6,838 nt of DNA. Origin: Nitrospirota bacterium (GTDB lineage: Bacteria > Nitrospirota > Thermodesulfovibrionia > Thermodesulfovibrionales > Magnetobacteriaceae). The notes beneath the pieces are model-generated. The model was given only the letters and a program-made list of their open reading frames with translations. It made no database searches and had not been told where the DNA came from. This document shows positions 1-5,488 of this stretch, one piece after another. Location: assembly GCA_015232165.1 (NCBI GenBank), contig JADGAE010000097.1, forward strand, positions 1 through 6,838, written 5' to 3'. The translations under genes were made by a program, and so were the position numbers. Numbering within the stretch: position 1 is the first letter of the stretch; each line of letters begins with the position of its first letter.

Positions 1-10
1 TTTTCCAAGT

Positions 11-40
11 GTGTCATTCCTGGCTTGACCAGGAATCCAG
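11..40. repeat. Short palindromic intergenic repeat
   Basis: An 8-bp perfect inverted repeat, ATTCCTGG (16-23) and CCAGGAAT (29-36), is separated by the 5-nt loop CTTGA. It is flanked by GTC on the left and CCAG on the right. The form 'TCATTCC...GGAATCCAG' is typical of dispersed REP-like palindromes seen between genes in many bacterial genomes; that comparison is from memory. It lies at the window edge upstream of the promoter of the next gene, so it may belong to the 3' end of a gene outside the window. No T-run follows it, so a simple terminator is not supported. Confidence 0.5.
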
Positions 41-88
41 GAAGCGTAAAATCACAGTTACCATGAAATATAAATAAGATCCGATCTC

Positions 89-118
89 TTGACACTTATG
101 TGTTAGATATGTTACATT
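89..118 (+). promoter_or_regulatory. Sigma-70-like promoter for the phosphoesterase-glycosyltransferase unit
   Basis: A consensus -35 box TTGACA (89-94) is followed by an 18-bp spacer and the -10 hexamer TACATT (113-118, four of six matches). TG at 110-111 gives an extended -10 motif (TGnTACATT). Transcription would start near 125, leaving a leader of about 50 nt before the ATG at 177. The region is AT-rich, as expected for a promoter. No second promoter of this quality was seen upstream of 1433, consistent with one transcript for both genes. Confidence 0.55.
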
Positions 119-176
119 TTATAAACTAATATTGTACGGCGAGCAATAACAAATAAAAAGAACGGCAGGAGCAGTC

Positions 177-1427
177 ATGAAACTTGCAATATTATCGGAT
201 ATTCACCTGGGAGATGACCAGTGTATGATGGTAACTAAAAAACATGGCAAACTCGTACCAGGCCCAAAGTATGATGCCTTCAGGAAAACCGTTGGTACCC
301 AAAATGATTACCTTGTCCTTATTGGAGATATCCTGGACCTTTCAATTGCACACTATGAGGACGTCTATCCATATGCGAAGTTCTTCTTCAAACGGATACA
401 GAGCGACCGCATAGCCAAGGAGATTATATATCTGGCAGGTAATCATGACGCGGATATCTGGCACACTGTTCAGCATCAAAAGAGCGTTATCAAAAGACTT
501 GAGAGGGGGTTACTCCCTGAGAACTTTGACCACTCCGTGGCGGGTATCATCGATGACAGAACCAATGTCAACAACGTCCCATTTATCCTCGACCTCAAGA
601 CAAGGAACCCCGCTGTCAGCAATAAGCATAGAGGCATGTTCCTTGACTATATAACAAGCCCAACGCCTACGATATTCCAGTTTGCCTATCCAAACCTGTA
701 CATCGTCACAGACAAGGAAACCGTCCTGGTAACTCACGGCCACTACCTCGAGACGTACTGGTCGGTCCTGGGCGAGACGATGACTAAGGTGGCATATGAC
801 GATATAGAAACAGACTCGGTCGATATAGAAGAGATGGTGGAGATGAATTATCCGTTGAATCAACTGGCCTGTAGCGGGATTGGTCAGGCTGGTGTATTGA
901 CCAGGGTTGTTCGCCAGGTAGAGGTAGATATAAGTGACGGCAATATAGGCAGGGTTGACAGATACCTAAGCAGGCTTGATGAATACATTGATGAATTGAC
1001 GGACTACGGATGGTTTAAGAGGCTCATCGTCGATTATGTGACAAGCAAGGTCAAGGATGAACTGCTGACTCGCCTCAAAGGCACGGCACTCACACGCTAC
1101 AGCGAAGAGTTTATATACAAGAAGGAGGTACAGGATCGGTTTAAGCGATACTACATGTCATCCTTGCTGGAGATAGGTGACATAAACGGCAGGCTGGGAT
1201 TAGGGATTCCTATCCCTAACCGCGTGATCTTTGGACACACGCATCAGCCTATCCCCTGGAGCGATGACAACGCCCCCAGGATTGATGCCATATACGCCCC
1301 CGAGTCGAGTTCTCCGATGACGCTGCATAATTGCGGGGGATGGCTACAGAGAAATGGTGACTTCTGTGGGGCGGAGATATTCTTATATGACTCTATCAAA
1401 GGGTTCTCATCGGTTGGCATTTCATAA
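177..1427 (+). CDS. Calcineurin-like metallophosphoesterase with large internal insertion
   Basis: A predicted two-metal-dependent phosphoesterase of 416 aa. All the usual metallophosphoesterase motifs are visible: DIH at 8-10, GDILD at 50-54, GNHD at 88-91, HGH at 187-189 and GHTH at 353-356. These supply the Asp, His and Asn ligands of the dinuclear metal site. No signal peptide or membrane segment is seen, so it should be cytoplasmic. The start is supported by AGGAG at 167-171, five bases before the ATG. About 160 mostly charged, probably helical residues lie between HGH and GHTH, where compact family members have much less; this may be a cap that shapes the substrate pocket. The N-terminal motif spacing resembles UDP-2,3-diacylglucosamine hydrolase (LpxH), and an LPS-type glycosyltransferase follows. 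However, LpxH proteins are about 240 aa and carry GNRD rather than GNHD, so I do not call it LpxH. The family assignment is firm and the substrate is unknown. Confidence 0.9.
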   Translation: MKLAILSDIHLGDDQCMMVTKKHGKLVPGPKYDAFRKTVGTQNDYLVLIGDILDLSIAHYEDVYPYAKFFFKRIQSDRIAKEIIYLAGNHDADIWHTVQHQKSVIKRLERGLLPENFDHSVAGIIDDRTNVNNVPFILDLKTRNPAVSNKHRGMFLDYITSPTPTIFQFAYPNLYIVTDKETVLVTHGHYLETYWSVLGETMTKVAYDDIETDSVDIEEMVEMNYPLNQLACSGIGQAGVLTRVVRQVEVDISDGNIGRVDRYLSRLDEYIDELTDYGWFKRLIVDYVTSKVKDELLTRLKGTALTRYSEEFIYKKEVQDRFKRYYMSSLLEIGDINGRLGLGIPIPNRVIFGHTHQPIPWSDDNAPRIDAIYAPESSSPMTLHNCGGWLQRNGDFCGAEIFLYDSIKGFSSVGIS

Positions 1428-1432
1428 GTCTC

Positions 1433-2647
1433 ATGTTCAGACGCTATAAGATCATTAACCGTAGAAAGAGCCTGCTTACCGCGATGGCTGACCTTGTTGG
1501 TAACGCCGTCTTTTTGCCTGTCCGGCTGCTTACGGGCCGCAGTGGAGTTCCCGCACAACTGCCGGGGGAGTCGGACGTCAGGGAGATACTGGTTGTGCGC
1601 ACCAGTTTCATAGGCGACGTGATCATGACTCTGCCGATACTGCGTCCGCTGAAGGAGCGGTTTCCCAGGGCTCGGGTGACGTTTCTGACCTCACGGGTTG
1701 CCTCGGAGGTGCTAAGGACCAACCCCTACGTCGACGAGATCATAACGTATGACCCGTTCTGGTTCTATCCCTCCCCAAAGGCCGATTACATCAGGTTTAT
1801 ACGTTCCCTGCAAGGGCGCTCCTTTGACCTGGTGATCGAGGCGCGCGGGGACATTCGCGAATTGCTGCTCCTGGTGGGCCCGCTTAAGGCCCCCTGCAAG
1901 GTGAGTTACGATGTCGGCGGCGGGGGATTTCTGTTGACCCACGTTGTCCCCTACGAGGGGTTGAGGCACAAGGTGATTTATCACATGGGGCTGGTCAAGT
2001 ACCTGGGGTGCAGGGTTGACACGATAGATTGGGGGTTTTACCTTCAACCGGAAGAACGGGCAAGGGCACTGGAGATTATCCATACCTGCAAGGTCAAGCC
2101 GCCCTTTTTGGCCCTGCATCCTGGCAGTCGTATGCCGCTAAAGAAGTGGCCTGTTGAGCGCTACGCCATGCTCTGTGACATGCTGGCGGAGGAGTACGGT
2201 ATGCAGGTCGTGGTCTTTGGCTCCAGGGTGGACCGCGACAGTGTTGCCGGTATAATGCGCAGTGTCAGGTACAGTATAAACCACGGTGTTGTTAATCTTT
2301 CGGAGAGGCTTACGCTGAGGGAGTTTGCGGGCGTGATTGCGCACGGCAGTCTGTTGGTGTGTAACGACAGCGCCCCCATGCACGTGGCCGCCTGCGAGGG
2401 CGTTCCGGCGGTGGCTATCTTTGGCCCGTCCAAGAGTGTGGAGACGGCGCCATATGGCGATATCCACACGGTCGTCGAAAAGGACTCTTTTCCATGCAGG
2501 TACTCCTGCGACGAGGCTGTCTGTCATAACCGCCGCCGTCACGCCTGCATGCTGGATATAAGCGTCCAGGACGTATTCGACGCCGTCAAGAAAGAAAAAG
2601 CCAAGAAACAGAGGACGGTTCCGACTACCCAGGGCAATCACATTTGA
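1433..2647 (+). CDS. Glycosyltransferase family 9 (LPS heptosyltransferase-like)
   Basis: A 404-aa GT-B fold glycosyltransferase of the ADP-heptose:LPS heptosyltransferase family (GT9). Members add heptose or a related sugar from a nucleotide donor to the lipopolysaccharide core at the inner face of the cytoplasmic membrane. The N-terminal domain begins at about residue 51 with the signature ILVVRTSFIGDVIMTLPIL (52-70), including the conserved GD at 61-62. The donor-binding domain has LHPGS (228-232) with KKW (237-239), NDSAPMHVAA (311-320) and AIFGPS (328-333). A cysteine-rich C-terminal segment (C355, C359, C364, C372, then MLDISVQDV) is common in this family. About 50 basic residues precede the domain, and a Lys-rich tail closes the protein. 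Only 5 nt separate it from the preceding stop, and no good Shine-Dalgarno precedes 1433, which suggests translational coupling. An internal ATG at 1484 is an alternative start. The exact sugar and acceptor cannot be read from sequence. Confidence 0.9.
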   Translation: MFRRYKIINRRKSLLTAMADLVGNAVFLPVRLLTGRSGVPAQLPGESDVREILVVRTSFIGDVIMTLPILRPLKERFPRARVTFLTSRVASEVLRTNPYVDEIITYDPFWFYPSPKADYIRFIRSLQGRSFDLVIEARGDIRELLLLVGPLKAPCKVSYDVGGGGFLLTHVVPYEGLRHKVIYHMGLVKYLGCRVDTIDWGFYLQPEERARALEIIHTCKVKPPFLALHPGSRMPLKKWPVERYAMLCDMLAEEYGMQVVVFGSRVDRDSVAGIMRSVRYSINHGVVNLSERLTLREFAGVIAHGSLLVCNDSAPMHVAACEGVPAVAIFGPSKSVETAPYGDIHTVVEKDSFPCRYSCDEAVCHNRRRHACMLDISVQDVFDAVKKEKAKKQRTVPTTQGNHI

Positions 2648-2650
2648 CCG

Positions 2651-2710
2651 GAAGGAAAGAAATGGGCGGCGAGTTGGCTGCCCCGGGCACGAAGAAGCCC
2701 CCTTGACCCC
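2651..2710 (-). repeat. Two-hairpin repeat, copy 1
   Basis: Read on the minus strand this copy has four parts. The head is GGGGTCAAGGGGGC (2710-2697). A short hairpin GGGC/GCCC follows (2700-2697 with 2688-2685). The second hairpin is GGGCAGC/GCCGCCC (2683-2677 with 2670-2664), seven pairs with one G-T wobble. The tail is pyrimidine-rich (2663-2651). The same order of parts recurs in the copies at 2741-2807 and 2988-3067. The tail starts only 3 nt after the glycosyltransferase stop. In the mRNA sense of that gene, the stop is therefore followed by a purine tract and then the hairpins. It is the most diverged of the three complete copies. Its role as a terminator, processing signal or mobile repeat is not established. 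Confidence 0.55.
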
Positions 2711-2740
2711 TTTATAGCACGTTTCGATTTGGTGCAATAC

Positions 2741-2807
2741 AAAGAAAGAATGGAGGGCTTTGCCCTCCCTCAGACCCACCCACAAGGGGACCAGTCCCCT
2801 TGACCCC
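2741..2807 (-). repeat. Two-hairpin repeat, copy 2
   Basis: On the minus strand the head block GGGGTC leads into the palindrome CAAGGGGAC/GTCCCCTTG (2802-2794 with 2791-2783). A G-rich spacer follows, then a second perfect 7-bp hairpin GGAGGGC/GCCCTCC (2768-2762 with 2758-2752, loop 2761-2759). The tail ATTCTTTCTTT runs leftward (2751-2741). Positions 2783-2806 are identical over 24 bases to the opposite strand of 2988-3011 in copy 3, so the two form a long inverted pair. A hairpin followed by a T-rich tract on the minus strand would suit a terminator for the deaminase transcript coming from the right, but the distance from that stop codon is about 300 bp. Confidence 0.75.
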
Positions 2808-2987
2808 ATTAAAGTGCTGTGAATTTTGTAGTTAATCCAATCTAAACGCACTATAATAAAAATAAATACTTCTGAAAAACAGTCTTGGGTAACTTAATCT
2901 CAAATGTCTGTAAAAGTACCAGGATTATTTTTCTTCTATAATACATAATATAAGCAAATGAGCATAGAATTAAGCCCAGGCATAACA
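2808..2987. other. AT-rich gene-free core between inverted repeat copies
   Basis: This stretch of about 180 bases is markedly AT-rich and sits between the heads of the two opposed repeat copies. It contains TATAAT at 2852-2857 and 2937-2942, but neither has a convincing -35 box at the right distance. No ORF with a ribosome binding site was found on either strand. It lies in a convergent region, where no promoter is expected for the flanking genes. It may be spacer, or the internal part of a composite element bounded by the repeats. Confidence 0.5.
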
Positions 2988-3067
2988 GGGTCAAGGGGAC
3001 TGGTCCCCTTGCGGGGGAGGTCAAGGAGGGGGCAGCGCCGCCCTCCTTGTCTTTCTGTTCTTTTCTT
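2988..3067 (+). repeat. Two-hairpin repeat, copy 3
   Basis: The head GGGTC leads into the palindrome CAAGGGGAC/GTCCCCTTG (2992-3000 with 3003-3011). A G-rich spacer follows, then a second hairpin with arms CAAGGAGGG (3022-3030) and CCCTCCTTG (3041-3049); an inner GGC/GCC pairing extends it. The pyrimidine-rich tail (3050-3067) runs right up to the stop codon of the minus-strand deaminase gene at 3067-3069. On the plus strand a GC-rich stem followed by a T-rich tract resembles an intrinsic terminator and could end transcription from the glycosyltransferase gene. The tail is interrupted by C and G, so it is not a canonical U-tract. Confidence 0.75.
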
Positions 3068-4380
3068 CATTGCCGTATTTTGTTTTTCCACCACAGGGCC
3101 TTATCGAGTATGGCGTCTTCGTCCTTGAGTGTGTGCTTTTTGCCCTGGACGACGACCTTGCCGTTGACCATCACCGTATCCACGTCCGAAGAGCGCATGG
3201 AGTAGACGATCAGCGAGTAGATGTCATAAAAGGGCGTCAGATGCGGCCTGTTCAGGTCCGCTATGACGACGTCCGCCAGGTAACCTGGCTTGAGACATCC
3301 GAGACTGTCACCAAGACCCAACTGCCCTGCCGCAAGGCGTGTGGCCATTGTCAGGGCCTGATGGGCGTTGAGGACGGTTGGATTGTTGCACATGGTCTTG
3401 TGCAGACGGGCGGCTATGGACATCTCCGTAAACAGGTCAAGGTCGTTGTTACTTGCGGCGCTGTCCGTTCCAAAGGACACGCTCACTCCACGCTCAAGCA
3501 TTGCAACCACCGGAGCCACTCCACTGATCAGTTTGAGATTGCTCTCTATGCAGTGAGAGACGCCCACGTGATTTTGCGCAAGCAGCTCGATCTCTATCTC
3601 CGACAACCACACACAGTGCGCTGCCACCAACCGACTATCCAGGAAACCTATGTCGTTGAGATGTTCAACGGGACGCTTGCCGTACCTGGCAATGCTCTCC
3701 TGCACTTCATGTTGGGTCTCGGACAGGTGGGTGTGCATGGGGACGTTGTAGTGTTGCGCCAGGGTTTTGGACTTCATAAAGGTATCGGGACTGCACGTGT
3801 AAGGCGCATGCGGGGCCACACAGGGCGTCACCAGCGGATCACCATGCCAGTCCTTGATAAATCTCTCCGCGTTGTCAAGATACCCCTGCGTGTCCTTTGC
3901 CGATGCCGACGGAAAGTCCAACACCCCGCAGCCAAGCACCGCTCGCATCGACATCTCCGCAACCGCACGCGCCGCACTGCCCTCAAAAAAGTACATGTCG
4001 TTGTACGTCGTTGTCCCGCCCAGGAGCATCTCAAGACAGGCAAGCCCCACCGCATCATAGATGAACTCGTCACTGAGCCACTTGCCCTCTGCCGGCCATA
4101 TGTAACCCTCCAACCAGTCCTTTAAAGGAAGGTCATCGGCCATGCCCCTGAAATACACCATCGCCGCATGCGTGTGTGTGTTTATAAGCCCGGGAAAGAC
4201 CACCTTACCGGCCCCACCCAGCCGCTTGGACGCCCCGTAGCGTTGCGATATGACCTGATACGTGCCCACATCTATTATCTTGTTGCCAATCACGGCTATG
4301 GCGCCATCAGCTATCGGCTCATGTCCGTCTATCATTGTAAGGAGATAGTCCCCGTGTATTATATAATCAACGTCTACCAT
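3067..4380 (-). CDS. mtaD: 5-methylthioadenosine/S-adenosylhomocysteine deaminase (amidohydrolase family)
   Basis: A 437-aa zinc-type amidohydrolase of the MTA/SAH deaminase and chlorohydrolase group. It hydrolytically removes the adenine amino group of S-adenosylhomocysteine (giving S-inosylhomocysteine) and/or 5'-methylthioadenosine, feeding methyl-cycle and purine salvage in the cytoplasm. With the ATG at 4380 as residue 1, PGLINTHTH ends in the metal ligands H69 and H71. HTHLSE gives H218 and E221, AAHC gives H255 and GTDSA gives D306; these match the ligand and catalytic set of this group. SHCIESNLKL (275-284) matches the substrate-side loop, usually SHNP.SNLKL or SHCPESNLKL. Length is normal for the family. 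The gene starts 14 nt after the upstream gene's stop, with a Shine-Dalgarno overlapping that stop. Other nucleobase or guanine deaminases of the superfamily are possible, but the motifs fit MtaD best. True substrate preference is inferred. Confidence 0.88.
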   Translation of the reverse strand: MVDVDYIIHGDYLLTMIDGHEPIADGAIAVIGNKIIDVGTYQVISQRYGASKRLGGAGKVVFPGLINTHTHAAMVYFRGMADDLPLKDWLEGYIWPAEGKWLSDEFIYDAVGLACLEMLLGGTTTYNDMYFFEGSAARAVAEMSMRAVLGCGVLDFPSASAKDTQGYLDNAERFIKDWHGDPLVTPCVAPHAPYTCSPDTFMKSKTLAQHYNVPMHTHLSETQHEVQESIARYGKRPVEHLNDIGFLDSRLVAAHCVWLSEIEIELLAQNHVGVSHCIESNLKLISGVAPVVAMLERGVSVSFGTDSAASNNDLDLFTEMSIAARLHKTMCNNPTVLNAHQALTMATRLAAGQLGLGDSLGCLKPGYLADVVIADLNRPHLTPFYDIYSLIVYSMRSSDVDTVMVNGKVVVQGKKHTLKDEDAILDKALWWKNKIRQ

Positions 4381-4388
4381 AAGCACAT

Positions 4389-4396
4389 CCTCCTTT
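4389..4396 (-). promoter_or_regulatory. Ribosome binding site that fixes the deaminase start
   Basis: On the minus strand AAAGGAGG overlaps the TAA stop of the upstream 114-aa gene. It lies 8 nt before ATG at 4380-4378 but only 2 nt before the longer alternative GTG at 4386-4384. Normal spacing therefore favours the ATG. The overlap of stop and Shine-Dalgarno suggests translational coupling of the two genes. Confidence 0.75.
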
Positions 4397-4739
4397 AGGC
4401 CTCCCCCATTGATGTTTCCCTGTGGTATTCACTCAGACCCGTGTTTTCTATATCCTCAAGCATGATCCCATGGGTCTGTAGTATAAGCTCGTAGGCAACC
4501 GAGAGTCTTTGTGCTACCTCCTTTAACGGTATGCCTCCGCCATAGTACAGCTCGGCTATCAATATCTTCAGGAAGTCGTCGGTAATGATCGTCTTTAGTT
4601 CAGCGTCTGAGACATCCAGCAGCACACACGCCTCGGGATACGAAACACCTGCGGCAAACGCCTTTCTAAGTGTCTCTATGCCCTTGTCATAGATTGCGTC
4701 TTCTTCCTTGGTAAACTTCTTGTATATTACTTCACTCAT
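4395..4739 (-). CDS. Small hypothetical protein with two helix-turn-helix-like segments
   Basis: I do not recognise this 114-aa protein as a named family. Two segments read like helix-turn-helix units. Residues 28-51 run AFAAGVSYPEACVLLDVSDA and onward, with the 'AGVS..EAC.LL.VS.A.L' pattern. Residues 67-91 run GGGIPLKEVAQRLSVAYELI and onward, with the 'GI.LKEVAQRL.V.YELI' pattern. The N-terminus is acidic and basic mixed (residues 1-20), there is no signal peptide or membrane segment, and the last 20 residues are polar. The start is supported by GGAGGGG (complement of 4750-4756), 10 nt upstream of the ATG. It is the first gene of a tight pair with the SAH/MTA deaminase, whose Shine-Dalgarno overlaps its stop. 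A DNA-binding regulator is a reasonable inference, but the recognition helices are not strongly basic, so a protein-protein role is also open. Confidence 0.75.
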   Translation of the reverse strand: MSEVIYKKFTKEEDAIYDKGIETLRKAFAAGVSYPEACVLLDVSDAELKTIITDDFLKILIAELYYGGGIPLKEVAQRLSVAYELILQTHGIMLEDIENTGLSEYHRETSMGEA

Positions 4740-4829
4740 AGAAAAATATCCCCTCCATTGTTGTTTGTTTTTATTATTATATAGCTTGTTACGTTACATG
4801 CGTGGTTATGGTCGGCACCACTCACCGAT

Positions 4830-4855
4830 GGTGGAGGCAGGTCCAAACCTCCACC
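4830..4855. other. GC-rich stem-loop between two minus-strand genes
   Basis: GGTGGAGG (4830-4837) pairs perfectly with CCTCCACC (4848-4855) around a 10-nt loop. It lies 44 nt beyond the stop of the two-repeat protein gene and about 90 nt before the ATG of the small HTH-like gene, both on the minus strand. A weaker competing pairing, CACCA (4816-4820) with TGGTG (4829-4833), overlaps one arm. No T-run follows on the minus strand, so an intrinsic terminator is weak; a 3' processing or stability hairpin, or a leader structure, is possible. Confidence 0.4.
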
Positions 4856-4898
4856 CCTAAGACAAGGCATCCAAATTAAAAGTATTTACGCTCTTTTG

Positions 4899-5339
4899 CT
4901 ACTTTTTTGAATCCTTGGCCCGCTGGATAGGAAACAAATACAGTTCCTTGGCAGCTTCAAGGATTCCACCGAGATAAGTGGTGGTTTCTTCGGATAGTTC
5001 GAGGCCCTTTTTCTGCAGGTCCTTTAGATATGCCTCCCATCCCTGATGGTCCCACACACCACTGGTCTTTTTGATAAAATCAACGGTGTTGTTGGAGATG
5101 CCTGTTATGATGGTTTCAAATCCGCTTGTTGCAGTGGTTGTGCCGTATAGCTTCTTCATTGATTCCAGCATCGAGCCCAGATATGACTGCATGTCATGGG
5201 TGAGATTGTAACCCATCTTCTGGATATCCGACAAGAACTCCAGCCACGCATTGTGGTCCCACTTACCACCCTGTTGAGAAACAAACTTTGTCGATAGTTT
5301 GATTAGATCGTCAAACGAATCCATCATCTTTTGGTTCAT
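4899..5339 (-). CDS. Hypothetical protein made of two WDH...YLG repeats
   Basis: I do not recognise a named family. The 146-aa protein is an internal duplication. Residues 19-66 and 88-135 align without gaps at 20 identical positions of 48, counted by eye. Shared landmarks are WDH (27-29 and 96-98), Trp (32 and 101), D.QK.G, YLG (53-55 and 122-124) and a closing LY. Both units look helical and amphipathic, the whole protein is soluble and lacks a signal peptide, and the C-terminal tail is basic (QRAKDSKK). The size, helical character and lack of enzyme motifs would suit a structural or granule-surface (phasin-like) protein, but no phasin signature is visible and that is only a guess. The chosen start has GGAGGT directly upstream; the longer ATG at 5351 lies just upstream of that site and would read through it. 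It stands alone, divergent from transaldolase. Confidence 0.8.
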   Translation of the reverse strand: MNQKMMDSFDDLIKLSTKFVSQQGGKWDHNAWLEFLSDIQKMGYNLTHDMQSYLGSMLESMKKLYGTTTATSGFETIITGISNNTVDFIKKTSGVWDHQGWEAYLKDLQKKGLELSEETTTYLGGILEAAKELYLFPIQRAKDSKK

Positions 5340-5343
5340 TGTT

Positions 5344-5349
5344 ACCTCC
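5344..5349 (-). promoter_or_regulatory. Ribosome binding site deciding the start of the two-repeat protein
   Basis: On the minus strand GGAGGT (complement of 5344-5349) stands 4 nt before ATG at 5339-5337. An in-frame ATG at 5351-5349 overlaps the first base of this site and has no Shine-Dalgarno of its own. Translation should begin at 5339. Confidence 0.75.
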
Positions 5350-5383
5350 ATACATTTTTTTATGTGTCTTTATTGTCTTTGAT

Positions 5384-5393
5384 ATTATATAAT
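5384..5393. promoter_or_regulatory. Self-complementary -10-like element in the divergent promoter region
   Basis: The palindrome ATTATATAAT contains a perfect TATAAT on both strands (5388-5393 plus, 5389-5384 minus). It lies between two divergent start codons. On the minus strand it would place the transcription start about 35 nt before the Shine-Dalgarno of the two-repeat gene. No consensus -35 box lies at 16-18 bp on either side; the minus-strand upstream sequence is a T-run followed by an A-run. A minus-strand promoter is the more plausible reading. For transaldolase a closer candidate is TTGGTT (5414-5419) with TATTTT (5438-5443), also weak. Confidence 0.35.
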
Positions 5394-5488
5394 TTTTTTT
5401 ACAAAAAAAGCACTTGGTTAGTGTAAAATCAAGAGGGTATTTTTTGGGCACCCATATCATTAATATAGAAATAAAAGGGGGAATTGAA

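Noticed and set aside
1200..1219. 8-bp perfect inverted repeat TTAGGGAT/ATCCCTAA inside the phosphoesterase gene
   Set aside because: It lies in a coding stretch (LGLGIPIPNR) just before the conserved GHTH motif and is explained by the protein sequence; no sign of a regulatory role.
2138..2851. Minus-strand ORF of 237 codons over the glycosyltransferase 3' end and the repeats
   Set aside because: It runs antisense through GT9 signature motifs and through the hairpin repeats, with no recognisable domain.
2852..2942. Two TATAAT hexamers in the AT-rich core as promoters
   Set aside because: Neither has a plausible -35 box at 16-18 bp and no gene starts nearby in either direction; AT-rich sequence makes such hexamers common.
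2651..3067. CRISPR array
   Set aside because: The repeats are in both orientations, differ in sequence and lack regular spacers of constant length.
2958..3124. Small plus-strand ORF through repeat copy 3
   Set aside because: It has no ribosome binding site, reads through both hairpins and into the antisense of the deaminase gene, and gives a low-complexity peptide.
3070..4125. Long plus-strand ORF (351 codons) antisense to the deaminase
   Set aside because: The opposite strand encodes a full amidohydrolase with all its motifs. The antisense translation has no recognisable domain and looks like an artefact of codon bias.
4381..4386. GTG start two codons upstream for the deaminase
   Set aside because: Its spacing from AAAGGAGG is only 2 nt, against 8 nt for the ATG at 4380.
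5414..5488. N-terminal extension of transaldolase from a TTG start
   Set aside because: Family similarity begins at MASNPLTEL (ATG 5489), which has its own G-rich ribosome binding site; the added 25 residues match nothing recognisable.
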